Counted from the stretch's first letter, positions 1 to 11,335 are shown. The stretch is DNA of 64,000 bases from Aplectana chamaeleonis (GCA_029168955.1 JAPDOI010000272.1:558001-622000); one strand, 5' to 3'. The notes: generated by a model not told the origin, from the letters alone. Program-made: numbers and translations.

Positions 1-3000
1 AAAGCGCACGGGACCCATGTAAGAGTGCGCCGGACGCCATATAAAGTGTGCACGACCCATGTAAGAGTGCGCCGGACGCCATATAAAGTGTGCGGGATCC
101 ATGTAAGAGTGCGCCGGACGCAATATTAAGTGTGCGGGATCCATGCAAGAGTGCGCCGGACGCCATATGTAGTGTGCGGGACCCATGTAAGAGTGCGCCG
201 GACGCCATACAAAGTGTGCGGGACCCATGTAAGAGTGCGCCGGACGCCATATGAGGTGGGCGGGACCCATGTACGAGTGCGTCGGACGCCATAGAAAGTG
301 GGAGAGACCCATGCGGGAGTGCGCCGGACGCTATGGAAAGCGCACGGGACCCATGTAAGGGTGCGCCGGACGCCATATAAAGTGTGCGAGACCCATGTAA
401 GAGTGCGCCGGACGCCATATTAAGTGTGCGGGACCCATGTAAGAGTGCGCCGGACGCCATATTAAGTGTGCGGAACCCATGTAAGAGTGCGCTGGACGCC
501 ATATGAAGTGTGCGGGACCCATGCAGGAGTGCGCCGGACGCCATATAAAGTGTGCGGGACCCATGTAAGAGTGCGACGGACGCCATATGAAGTGTGCCGG
601 ACCAATGTAAGAGTGCCCCGGACGCCATAGAAATGTGCGGGGCCCATGTAAGAGTCCGCTGGACGCCATGGAAAGCGCACGGGACCCATGTAAGAGTGCG
701 CCGGACGCCATATAAAGTGTGCACGACCCATGTAAGAGTGCGCCGGACGCCATATAAAGTGTGCGGGATCCATGTAAGAGTGCGCCGGACGCAATATTAA
801 GTGTGCGGGATCCATGCAAGAGTGCGCCGGACGCCATATGTAGTGTGCGGGACCCATGTAAGAGTGCGCCGGACGCCATAAAAAGTGTGCGGGACTCATG
901 TAAGAGCGCGCCGGACGCCATATAAAGTGTGCGGGACCCATGCAGGAGTGCGCCGGACGCCATACAAAGTGTGCGGGACCCATGTAAGAGTGCGCCGGAC
1001 GCCATATGAGGTGGGCGGGACCCATGTACGAGTGCGTCGGACGCCATAGAAAGTGGGAGAGACCCATGCGGGAGTGCGCCGAACGCCATATAAAGTGTGC
1101 GAGACCCATGTAAGAGTGCGCCGGACGCCATATTAAGTGTGCGGGACCCATGTAAGAGTGCGCCGGACGCCATATTAAGTGTGCGGAACCCATGTAAGAG
1201 TGCGCTGGACGCCATATGAAGTGTGCGGGACCAATGTAAGAATGCGCTGGACGACATATAAAGTGTGCGGTACTCATGTAAGAGCGCGCCGGGTGTCATA
1301 TAAAGTGTGCTGGACCCATGTAAGGGTGCGCCGGACGCCATATAAAGTGTGCGAGACCCATGTAAGAGTGCGCCGGACGCCATATGAAGTGTGCGGGACC
1401 AATGTAAGAGTGCCCCGGACGCCATAAAAATGTGCGGGGCCCATGGAGGAGGGCGCCGGACGCCATATAAAGTGAGCGGGACCCATGTAAGAGTGCGCCG
1501 AACGCCATATAAAAAGTGCGGGACTCATGCAAGAGCGCGCCGAACGCCATATAAAGTGTGCGGGACCCTTGTAAGAGTGCGCCGGACGCCATATGAAGTG
1601 TGCGGGACCCATGTAAGAGTGCGCCGGACGCCATATAAAGGGTGCGGGACCCATGTAAGAGTGCGCCGGACGCCATATGAAGTGTGCGGGACCCATGTAA
1701 GAGTGCGCCGGACGCCATATAAAGTGTGCGGGACCAATCTAAGAGTGCGCCGGACGCCATATAAAGTGTGCTGGACCCATGTAAGAGTGCGCCGAACGCC
1801 ATATAAAGTGTGCGGGACCCATGTAAGAGCGCGCCGGACGTCATATAAAGTGTGCGGGACCCATGTAAGAGTGCGCCGGACGCCGTAGAAAGTGTGTGGA
1901 ACCCATATGGGAGTGCGCCGGACGCCGTAGAAAGTGTGCGGGACCCATGTAAGAGTGCGCCGGACGCCATATAAAGCGCACGGGACCCATGTAAGAGTGC
2001 GCCGGACGCCATATAAAGTGTGCGGGACCCATGTAAGAGTGCGCCGGACGCCATATTAAGTGTGCGGGACCCAGGTAAGAGTGCGCCGGACGCCATATGA
2101 AGTGTGCGGGACCCATGTAAGAGTGCGCCGGACGCCATATTAAGTGTGCGGGACCCATCTAAGAGTGCGCCGGACGCCATATGAAGTGTGCGGGACCCAT
2201 GTAAGAGTGCGCCGGACGCCATATAAAGTGTGCGGGACTCATGCAGGAGTGCGCCGGACGCCATATAAAGTGTGCGGGACCCATGTAGGAGTGGGCCGGA
2301 CGCCATAGAAAATGTGCGGGACCCATGTAAGAATGAGCCGGACACCATCGAAAGTGTACGGGACCTATGTAGGAGTGCGCCGGACGTCATATACAGTGGG
2401 CGGGATCCCTGCAAGAGTGCGCCGGAGGCCGCAGAAAGTGGGCAGGACCCATGTAGTAGTGCGCCGGACGGCATATAAAGTGTGCGGGACCCATGAAAGA
2501 GTGCGCCGGACGCCATACTAGCTGTGCGGGACCCCTGAAAGAGTGCGCGGGACGCCGTAGAAAATGTGCGGGACCCATGCAAGAGGGAGCCGGACGTCAT
2601 ATAAAGTGTGCGGGACCCATGTAAGAGTGCGCCGGACGCCATATAAAGTGTGCGGGTCCCATGTAAGAGTGCGCTGGACGCCATATGAAGTGCGGGACCA
2701 ATGTAAGAGTGCGACGGACGCCATAAAAATGTGCGGGGCCCATGTAAGAGTGCGCTGGACGCCATATAAAGTGTGCGGGACCCATGTAAGAGTGCGCCGG
2801 ACGTCATATGAAGTGTGCGGGACCCATGTAAGAGTCCGCTGGACCCCATATGAAGTGTGCGGGACCAATGTAAGAGTGCGCTGGACGACATATAAAGTGT
2901 GCGGTACTCATGTAAGAGCGCGCCGGGTGTCATATAAAGTGTGCTGGACCCATGCATGAGTGCACCGGACGCCATAGAAAATGTGCGGGATCCATGTAAG

Positions 3001-6000
3001 AGTGCGCCGGACGCCATATAAAGTGTGCGGGACCCATGTAGGAGTGGGCCGGACGCCATATAAAGTGTGCGGGTCCCATGTAAGAGTGCGCTGGACGCCA
3101 TATGAAGTGCGCGGGACCAATGTAAGAGTGCGACGGACGCCATAAAAATGTGCGGGGCCCATGTAAGAGTCCGCTGGACGCCATGGAAAGCGCACGGGAC
3201 CCATGTAGGAGTGGGCCGGACGCCATATAAAGTGTGCGGGTCCCATGTAAGAGTGCGCTGGACGCCATATGAAGTGTGCCGGACCAATGTAAGAGTGCCC
3301 CGGACGCCATAAAAATGTGCGGGGCCCATGTAAGAGTCCGCTGGACGCCATGGAAAGCGCACGGGACCCATGTAAGAGTGCGCCGGACGCCATATAAAGT
3401 GTGCACGACCCATGTAAGAGTGCGCCGGACGTCATATAAAGTGTGCGGGATCCATGTAAGAGTGCGCCGGACGCAATATTAAGTGTGCGGGGCCCATGCA
3501 AGAGTGCGCCGGACGCCATATGAAGTGTGCGGGACTCATGTAAGAGCGCGCCGGGTGTCATATAAAGTGTGCGGGACCCATGCGGGAGTGCGCCGGACGC
3601 CATAGAAAATGTGCGGGATACATGTAAGAGTTCGCCGGACGCCATATAAAGTGTGCGGGACCCATGCAGGAGTGCGCCGGACGCCATACAAAGTGTGCGG
3701 GACCCATGTAAGAGTGCGCCGGACGCCATATGAGGTGTGCGGGACCCATGTACGAGTGCGTCGGACGCCATAGAAAGTGTGAGAGACCCATGCGGGAGTG
3801 CGCCGGACGCTATGGAAAGCGCACGGGACCCATGTAAGCGTGCGCCGGACGCCATATAAAGTGTGCGGGACCCATGTAAGAGTGCGCCGGACGCCATATT
3901 AAGTGTGCGGGACCCATGTAGGAGTGCGCCGGACGTCATATGAAGTGTGCGGGACCCATGTAAGAGTGCGCCGGACGCCATATGAAGTGTGCGGGACCCA
4001 TGTAAGAGTGCGCCGGACGCCATATAAAGTGTGCGGGACCCATGTAAGAGTGCGCCGGACGTCATATAAAGTGTGCGGGACCCATGTAAGAGGGGGCCGC
4101 AGGCCATATAAAGTGTGCGGGACCCATGTAAGAGTGCGCCGGACGTGTAAGAGTGCGCCGGACGCCATATGAAGTGTGCGGGACCCATGTAAGAGTGCGC
4201 CGGACGCCATATAAAGTGTGCGGGACCCATGTAAGAGCGCGCCGAACGCCATACAAAGTGTGCGGGACCCATGTAAGAGTGCGCCGGACGCCATATGAGG
4301 TGTGCGGGACCCATGTGCGAGTGCGTCGGACGCCATATAAAGTGTGCGAGACCCATGCGGGAGTGCGCCGGACGCCATGGAAAGCGCACGGGACCCATGT
4401 AAGGGTGCGCCGGACGCCATATAAAGTGTGCGAGACCCATGTAAGAGTGCGCCGAACGCCATATTAAGTGTGCGGGACCCATGTAAGAGTGCGCCGGACG
4501 CCATATTAAGTGTGCGTGACCCATGTAAGAGTGCGCCGGACGCCATATGAGGTGTGCGGGACCCATGTAAGAGTGCGCCGGACGCCATATAAAGTGTGGG
4601 GGTCCATCTAAGAGTGCGCCGGACGCCATATGAGGTGTGCGGGACCCATGCAGGAGTGCGACGGACGCCATATGAAGTGTGCGGGGCCCATGTAAGAGTC
4701 CGCTGGACGCCATGGAAAGCGCACGGGACCCATGTAAGAGTGCGCCGGACGCCATATAAAGTGTGCACGACCCATGTAAGAGTGCGCCGGACGCCATATA
4801 AAGTGTGCGGGATCCATGTAAGAGTGCGCCGGACGCAATATTAAGTGTGCGGGACCCATGCAAGAGTGCGCCGGACGCCATATGTAGTGTGCGGGACCCA
4901 TGTAAGAGTGCGCCGGACGCCATAAAAAGTGTGCGGGACTCATGTAAGAGCGCGCCGGACGCCATATAAAGTGTGCGGGACCCATGCAGGAGTGCGCCGG
5001 ACGCCATACAAAGTGTGCGGGACCCATGTAAGAGTGCGCCGGACGCCATATGAGGTGTGCGGGACCCATGTGCGAGTGCGTCGGACGCCATAGAAAGTGG
5101 GAGAGACCCATGCGGGAGTGCGCCGGACGCTATGGAAAGCGCACGGGACCCATGTAAGGGTGCGCCGGACGCCATATAAAGTGTGCGAGACCCATGTAAG
5201 AGTGCGCCGGACGCCATATTAAGTGTGCGGGACCCATGTAAGAGTGCGCCGGACGCCATATTAAGTGTGCGTGACCCATGTAAGAGTGCGCTGGACGCCA
5301 TATGAAGTGTGCGGGACCAATGTAAGAATGCGCTGGACGACATGTAAAGTGTGCGGTACTCATGTAAGAGCGCGCCGGGTGTCATATAAAGTGTGCTGGA
5401 CCCATGCGGGAGTGCGCCGGACGCCATAGAAAATGTGCGGGATCCATGTAAGAGTGCGCCGGACGCCATATAAAGTGTGCGGGACCCATGTAGGAGTGGG
5501 CCGGACGCCATATAAAGTGTGCGGGTCCCATGCAAGAGTGCGCCGGACGCCATATGAAGTGTGCGGGACCCATGTAAGAGTGCGCCGGACGCCATAAAAA
5601 GTGTGCGGGACTCATGCGGGAGTGCGCCGGACGCTATGGAAAGCGCACGGGACCCATGTAAGAGTGCGCCGGACGCCATATAAAGTGTGCGGGACCCATG
5701 TAAGAGTGCGCCGGACGCCATATTAAGTGTGCGGGACCCATGTAAGAGTGCGCCGGACGTCATATGAAGTGTGCGGGACCCATGTAAGAGTGCGCCGGAC
5801 GCAATATCAAGTGTGCGGGACCCATGTAAGAGTGCGCTGGACGCCATATAAAGTGTGCGGTACTCATGTAAGAGCGCGCCGGGTGTCATATAAAGTGTGC
5901 GGGACCCATGTAGGAGTGGGCCGGACGCCATATAAAGTGTGCGGGTCCCATGTAAGAGTGCGCTGGACGCCATATGAAGTGTGCGGGACCAATGTAAGAG

Positions 6001-7424
6001 TGCGACGGACGCCATATGAAGTGTGCCGGACCAATGTAAGAGTGCCCCGGACGCCATAAAAATGTGCGGGGCCCATGTAAGAGTCCGCTGGACGCCATGG
6101 AAAGCGCACGGGACCCATGTAAGAGTGCGCCGGACGCCATATAAAGTGTGCGGGACCCATGTAACAGTAAGTCCGACGCCATATAAAGTGTGCGGGAGCC
6201 ATGTAAGAGTGCGCCGGACGCAATATTAAGTGTGCGGGACCCATGCAAGAGTGCGCCGGACGCCATATGAAGTGTGCGGGACCCATGCGGGAGTGCGCCG
6301 AACGTCATAAAAAGTGTGGGGGACCCATGCGGGAGTGCGCCGGACGCCATAGAAAATGTGCGGGATGCATGTAAGAGTGCACCGGACGCCATATAAAGTG
6401 TGCGGGACCCATGCAAGAGTGCGCCGGACGCCATACAAAGTGTGCGGGACCCATGTAAGAGTGCGCCGGACGCCATATGAGGTGTGCGAGACCCATGTAC
6501 GAGTGCGTCGGACGCCATATAAAGTGTGCGGGACTCATGCGGGAATGCGCCGGACGCTATGGAAAGCGCACGGGACCCATGTAGGAGTGCGCCGGTCGCC
6601 ATATAAAGTGTGCGGGACCCATATAAGAGTGCGCCGGACGCCATATAAAGTGTGCGGGACCCATGTAGGAGTGCGCCGGACGTCATATGAAGTGTGCGGG
6701 ACCCATGTAAGAGTGCGCCGGACGCCATATTAAGTGTGCGGGACCCATGTAAGAGTGCGCTGGACGCCATATGAAGTGCGCGGGACCAATGTAAGAGTGC
6801 GCCGGACGCCATATAAAGTGTGCGCGATCCATGCAGGAGTGCGCCGGACGCCATATAAAGTGTGCGGGACCCATGTAAGAGTGCGACGGACGCCATATGA
6901 AGTGTGCCGGACCAATGTAAGAGTGCCCCGGACGCCATAAAAATGTGCGGGGCCCATGTAGGAGTGCGCCGGACGTCATATAAAGTGTGCGGGATCCATA
7001 TAAGAGTGCGCCGGACGCCATATAAAGTGTGCGGGACCAATGTAAGAGTGCGCTGGACGACATATAAAGTGTGCGGTACTCATGTAAGAGCGCGCCGGGT
7101 GTCATATAAAGTGTGCTGGACCCATGCATGAGTGCACCGGACGCCATAGAAAATGTGCGGGATCCATGTAAGAGTGCGCCGGACGCCATATAAAGTGTGC
7201 GGGACCCATGTAGGAGTGGGCCGGACGCCATATAAAGTGTGCGGGTCCCATGTAAGAGTGCGCTGGACGCCATATGAAGTGCGCGGGACCAATGTAAGAG
7301 TGCGCCGGACGCCATATAAAGTGTGCGGGACCCATGTAGGAGTGCGCCGGACGCCATATAAAGTGTGCGGGTCCCATATAAGAGTGCGCCGGACGCCATA
7401 TAAAGTGTGCGGGACCCAAGTAAG
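1..7424. repeat. 42-bp satellite array, about 176 units
   Basis: The segment is a head-to-tail array with a period of 42 bp. A typical unit starts GTGTGCGGGACCCATGTAAG, continues through a GCGCCGGACG block and ends in CCATATAAA. Units vary by point changes (CCATATGAAG, CCATATTAAG, CAATATTAAG, GGAAAGCGCAC). The same ordered series of variants recurs, for example from 1, 672, 3354, 4716 and 6101, so the array has higher-order structure shaped by unequal exchange. A truncated unit lies near 4140-4150. As 42 equals 14 codons, all three minus frames and one plus frame run without stops (repeats such as MASGALLHGSRTLY and HVRVRRTPYKVCGT). ORFs up to 1049 codons result, but I regard them as by-products and not genes. 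The array starts before the window. Confidence 0.96.
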
Positions 7425-7521
7425 AAGGCTATTGCGGAACAGACAAAAAATCTTGGGGACCCAAGCCGATTATAAAAGTTTTCTAAGTTTTAACCCCGAT
7501 TTTGTTGTATATTAGCCACCG

Positions 7522-7650
7522 CAGAGCGGTGTCTTCATTCACACACCGTTCTTCTCCAGAGATCAGCGTCTGAAAATCTGAACCTACTTCCCAGCTTCAG
7601 CCGCTGATCTCTGGAAAAGAACGGTGTGTGACTGAAGACTTACCGCTCTG
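7522..7650. repeat. Inverted repeat (snapback) at satellite edge
   Basis: Two arms of about 47 bp, starting CAGAGCGGTGTCTTC and ending GAAGACTTACCGCTCTG, pair with few mismatches around a loop of about 35 bp. The structure sits in the 315-bp gap between the main satellite array and its degenerate copies. It looks like a small foldback element inserted into the array edge. No coding potential is visible. Confidence 0.85.
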
Positions 7651-7740
7651 CCATCCTTCTATACCCTACCCCTTATCAAACAGGTATCATCAGTTCTGTT
7701 TACAGTGTGTCTCCCAGAGTTTTTGCCTGCTTTGCAATGG

Positions 7741-7941
7741 TCATGTAAGAGTGCGCCGAACGCCGTAGAAAGCGTACGGGACCCATGTGAGAGTGCGCCG
7801 GAAGCCATAGGAAGTGTATGGGACCCATGTAGAGAGCGCCGGACGTCTTAGAAAGTGTGCTCGACCTCAGGGGGTGTGTCCCTGACGCCGTAGTAAGTGT
7901 GCGGTACTACGTAGCAATGCGCAGGACGCCGCAGAAAGAAG
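7741..7941. repeat. Degenerate outlying copies of the 42-bp satellite
   Basis: About five diverged units carry recognisable GTAAGAGTGCGCCG, GGGACCCATGT and GACGCCG blocks with indels. They are clearly more decayed than the main array, as expected for array edges where homogenisation fails. The array therefore originally reached at least 7941 before the insertion at about 7430-7735. Confidence 0.85.
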
Positions 7942-8859
7942 AATGTCCTTAAAACGAGCTCTAGAACGCTAATCTACAGGATTTGCCGCACTTCGGATTG
8001 ATTTTGTGTGCGTGCACAACTGAAGCAGATTTATTGCTATTCTCGGTATAATTTGCCGCTGTCTGCCTTTCCATGTTTCCACATGTGCGGCAGGCAATTA
8101 TATGTCTACAACAAAATATATTGGGATTAAATAATTTCTGAGCAGATTCTATATATGCAAAGACAACTTGATAATTTCTGCCGGAGGCGGAAATTCGGGG
8201 GGTCTGGGGGCAAAGCGCCCAGCCAGCCGTCAGGCGGGCGGAGCCCGCAGGACGGCTGGTTCATAATAAAAACACTCAAAAGGAGATCGAACGTGGTCAC
8301 TACGCTCAGAATCACGTAAAAAGCAGGCAGAAGCTGAACTTTGTCATAATATTAGTGAGACTGACTGGCTTATAATTTGAGCGGAGGACTACATACGATG
8401 TCGGGGGTTTATTCCTCGTGTACAACACGTTCCCATTTGAAGACCAAAATTCTAGACTTTTGCGTCTGCAAGAAATCCATTCGAAAGTGCGTGTTGGAAA
8501 GCTTATTTCTAACTGCGCCGACAGACATCGAGATTTTCACTCTCGCCTATGTTATTTCTGATGTGTTTTAGAAGTTGCGCGAAAAAACACAGGAAACATA
8601 AGCTTTACTAGAGTTTGCAATTCCATTGGTCCTCAGAGTTTGTTTCTGAACTCAATCTGTGCTTTGTAGTGGTGTATTATTCGCTATCTTTTCTGAGATG
8701 GAGAGAGAAGGAGCTTCAGAAGATCACAGGGGGTCAGAAAGTTGGCCAAGCAAGAACTATGGCATCAAACCGCAGCGTCCAATCTTAATCGCCTGATAAT
8801 TCATTGGATATTGTGATATGAGGTCATTTGACCTTTTCAAATAGAGTGCGGTCAAAAAG
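7942..8859. other. Non-coding stretch, no gene seen
   Basis: About 920 bp without a supportable gene. It contains a GC-rich segment around 8175-8260 with a strong hairpin (listed separately). The short ORFs here have no recognisable domain. Confidence 0.5.
8175..8262. repeat. GC-rich segment with strong hairpin
   Basis: CCAGCCGTC at 8224-8232 pairs perfectly with GACGGCTGG at 8251-8259, and GCGGGC/GCCCGC pairs inside it. G-rich runs lie just upstream (8197-8212). Such a hairpin in a locally GC-rich island inside AT-richer DNA resembles the terminal hairpin of some Helitron-like elements, but I cannot see the matching 5' end or a clear CTRR terminus, so identity is open. Confidence 0.4.
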
Positions 8860-8950
8860 TATAGACGCACCCTCTACAATGACGCTATCCGATCTAAATG
8901 TGATCGTTTGCAAAAGATATCATTACCATTAAACTCGTCGTGTCCGAAAA
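8860..8950. repeat. Terminal repeat of a Tc-like element (solo)
   Basis: The sequence starts TATAGACGCACC and matches, in reverse complement, 25480-25570 over about 90 bp (shared blocks TTATCCGATCT-like, TTGCAAAAGATA, CATTACCATT). The same TATAGACGCAC motif bounds the Tc3-like element at 24195-25397. I read it as the terminus of a related element or MITE; its partner end is not recognised nearby. Confidence 0.6.
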
Positions 8951-9038
8951 CACTACTGTACAAGATTTTGGTGCCATAAGTGAAAAAATTAGGTGCATTT
9001 TCCTTGAAACCGCAAAGAACTGCGTTTCGAAATATATT

Positions 9039-9598
9039 TCGCGAAGGCGATGCTTCTTCCATGTGATCTTGCCCGGGCGCCGATGCGTCTGCGGTAGTGA
9101 TCTAACGATCGCCCTGATGAGGCCGGTCGCTGGTCGGCCTGGTCGTTGGGGGCAGCGTGTGTTCGTCAACGACCGCGGCCCCGGCCGGCTGTCTGCACTT
9201 CACCTCCCGGGACCTACCGCAGGGCTCTCTGCCCTTAGAACCACATTCGGAGATAGATACAGGTACGACGACTAATCCAGCTCCACCACAGCGCCGTCCG
9301 GCTTGACGCCTGAGGCGATCATCTCATCAACATCCCAATACAGTATCCTCACCATTATTCTACTACTATATTCTGTTATTTAATTGGTGAAGTAAAGGTT
9401 GGTCAACACAATTGGTTTATCGTACTTACTGGTGAATCCAGGTGTATCTCTGGTATTAGTAAAAGCTGTCTCCGTAGGTTGTCGTATGGAGATAATCTTC
9501 TTGATCACTTCATTTTTGGCCATGTGCAGTGCGAGTAGTATGGGTGCGACCCCCTCGTGTAGTGCCATGCGGCGGCAGGGAATCCACCGTTCGCAACA
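9039..9598. repeat. 560-bp dispersed repeat, copy 1
   Basis: This block is near-identical to 23633-24193 in the same orientation, beginning at CGCGAAGGCGATGCTTC and ending at GTTCGCAACA. Similarity stops sharply at both ends. It carries a minus-strand two-exon reading frame (listed separately). Upstream of it lies the Tc-like terminal repeat at 8860-8950. Confidence 0.9.
9272..9590 (-). pseudogene. Two-exon gene fragment, ankyrin-like segment, copy 1
   Basis: On the minus strand, an exon from about 9590 down to 9430 ends at a consensus donor (GTAAGTA, 9429-9423). A 54-bp intron ends in AAATAACAG, and a second exon (9372-9272) ends in TAG at 9274-9272. The phases agree: one base of the split codon is left in the first exon and exon two is 101 nt. 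The first exon encodes a stretch around HEGVAPILLALHMAKNEVIK that looks like part of an ankyrin-type helical repeat; the second encodes VRILYWDVDEMIASG and ends VELD. The same frame, splice sites and stop are kept in the copy at 23867-24193. The 5' part is missing, so I call it a duplicated 3' gene fragment, possibly captured by a mobile element. The ankyrin resemblance is weak. Confidence 0.5.
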
Positions 9599-9789
9599 TG
9601 GTGAATCGGAAGGACTCGTGCCCTTTGGGCGACTTAAATCGCTGGGCAACTACCACATTTCCTTCTGTATGACGCTATTTCGCCTGTCAATTATTCATCA
9701 GTTAATCAATCCATCAGTCATTAGTCCTTTTTGCGTTCATTTTTGCCTTTGTGATGGAACATTACACTACTACTGATCAGTTCAACCCC

Positions 9790-10481
9790 TTAAAGGCAGT
9801 GTTCACGATGATGATCCTCGTTGACTTTTCACAGTACAATGATAGGGGAGAAGGATCCTAGGCTCCCATTGCCAAAGGAACGGTAGAAAACGAGCCAGGA
9901 GCGGCAAAATAACGGCTGCAAACAAGCGTTTTGGTGTCCCAGACACGCCCCGTGCCCCAGATCCGCCCCTTGAAAGGAACAAATGAAGACTCAGATTATA
10001 GGAATGATCAAGTGAAGGAAGTGCTGATAAGTGAGCTATTTGCTTCATTGCACTGATTGTTATCATCCTTCTAGCGGTCAATTCCTCAACGCTCAAAAAT
10101 CAACGTACAGGCCATAAAACGGCCAAAGTCTCACCGTCGACTGCGTGACCGCACGCGCGTCGGAAGCAGACGAGTTTTGGCCGCCGCGCGACGAGTTTCG
10201 GTCGCCGCGCGACGTTTCGGCCTCCGCGCGGCGGCCGAAACTCGTCGCGCGGCGGCCAAAACTCGTCTGCTCCCGACGCGCGTGCGGTCGCGCAGCGCGT
10301 GGTACGCAGTCGACGGTGAGACTTTGGCCGTTTTATGGCCTGTAAACAATGGAGGACCTATTTTGGCTTAAAAACGCGTCTTTCGTTTCCTTTTTAAGCA
10401 TGCCTTGCTATATAGGGCACCAGACCTTCCGTAAACCGTGAAGATATCGGAAGTGAAATTTATCGTGAACACTGCCTTTAA
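9790..10481. mobile_element. TTAA-flanked MITE (TTAAAGGCAGTGTTCACGAT ends)
   Basis: The left end TTAAAGGCAGTGTTCACGAT is mirrored on the right by ATCGTGAACACTGCCTTTAA. The ends match those of 49849-50356, so this is a family. A second, GC-rich palindrome (10108-10343) is nested in the middle. There is no transposase ORF; the element would be non-autonomous. Confidence 0.85.
10108..10343. repeat. GC-rich long palindrome nested in MITE
   Basis: ACAGGCCATAAAACGGCC at the left is complementary to GGCCGTTTTATGGCCTGT at the right, and pairing continues through CTCACCGTCGACTGCG and the CGCGCGTCGG region, giving arms of about 110 bp. The centre is rich in CGCGCGRCG-type words that also pair among themselves. 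The short arginine-rich ORFs predicted here are by-products of the palindrome. Confidence 0.9.
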
Positions 10482-10957
10482 CCCTACGCAATGCCCTAAA
10501 CCTTCTTATTCGTCCTTCGTTAACTCTCATGATGGCTATTATTCTTCTCTTCCCCCTTATCGAGACAGTGTTATCGATATCTTATCAGTCTCGCCGCTCC
10601 GACGAGAGCACCAATCTTTTCTTCCTATCTGCGAACCACTATCACTTAGTTATCTTTCTTACCCCTCGCCTCTCTAGTGGCACGCAATCTCTAGTCGTTG
10701 CCACTATCAGTTGTTCATCTTTCCCACCCCTCGCCCCTACAGTGGCATGCAGTCTCTAATCGTTTATTGATAACATCGCCACTCACACCCCCCCACCCTC
10801 CTTCGCGCGCACTCTCTCGCATCCGGGTCAAGAATCAATCTCGACTCGACCTTGCTTTATGCCTTACCTTGTCTTGCTCCAGTAACCCCCATTACATGGC
10901 TTTGAACATTACAAGCCACTGGTGACTATTCTACACGCAGTTTCCTCGTAAAGAAAC

Positions 10958-11335
10958 TTGGATTTTTTTCGTTTCCCATGGTATAACGACAGCGGTCTGG
11001 ATTATGAGAAGGGTGACAATACACTGGCCAAGTTTGGCTTCCGGAAGCCATATGAGGTTCACCCTTCTAACAGCCCGAAATCTTGGGAACGGCTGAACTG
11101 TGGCAACCAGCCGGGCCCACAGATCGTGGCCAAGGGCTGTTGGAAGCGGAGTGTACGAACTCGCTTCGGAACTGCGATCAATACAGCGGAGAGCGAAATG
11201 AGCCGACGCCTTAAAGATTGGAACGCACAGGTTCCCCCTCCTCTGAACATACGACGGCGGTCAGAGTGTAGTGGAGAATACGCCGTCCTCTCGGGAAAGG
11301 AGAGCATGGATTACGGATATCCGGCAAGTGAGTAA
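10958..11335 (+). CDS. Uncharacterised ORF, 125 codons
   Basis: An open frame of 125 codons with balanced composition, no recognised domain, no signal peptide and no membrane segment. A GTGAGTAAG donor-like sequence lies at the 3' end (about 11327), and a T-rich tract just upstream of 10958 could be an acceptor, so an internal exon is possible. The opposite strand is also partly open, which weakens the case. The stretch 10482-10957 before it holds nothing I recognise. Function unknown; it may equally be non-coding sequence upstream of the BEL/Pao element. Confidence 0.2.
   Translation: MDFFRFPWYNDSGLDYEKGDNTLAKFGFRKPYEVHPSNSPKSWERLNCGNQPGPQIVAKGCWKRSVRTRFGTAINTAESEMSRRLKDWNAQVPPPLNIRRRSECSGEYAVLSGKESMDYGYPASE

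Noticed and set aside
2908..6057. A 1049-codon minus-strand ORF of MASGALLHGSRTLY repeats
   Set aside because: It is satellite sequence with a 14-codon period. All three minus frames and one plus frame are open, so the frame is not evidence of a gene.
1..7424. CRISPR-like regular repeats
   Set aside because: Units are contiguous without unique spacers, and the surroundings are clearly eukaryotic; it is a satellite.
8175..8262. Bacterial contamination or a rho-independent terminator
   Set aside because: No bacterial genes flank it and the hairpin is not followed by a T-run; the neighbourhood is nematode repeat DNA.
9110..9180. Hammerhead ribozyme, because of CTGATGAG at 9113 and 23708
   Set aside because: The required GAAA core and matching stems are not present around the motif.
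10145..10371. Arginine-rich ORFs on both strands
   Set aside because: They are produced by the CGCGCG palindrome and mirror each other.
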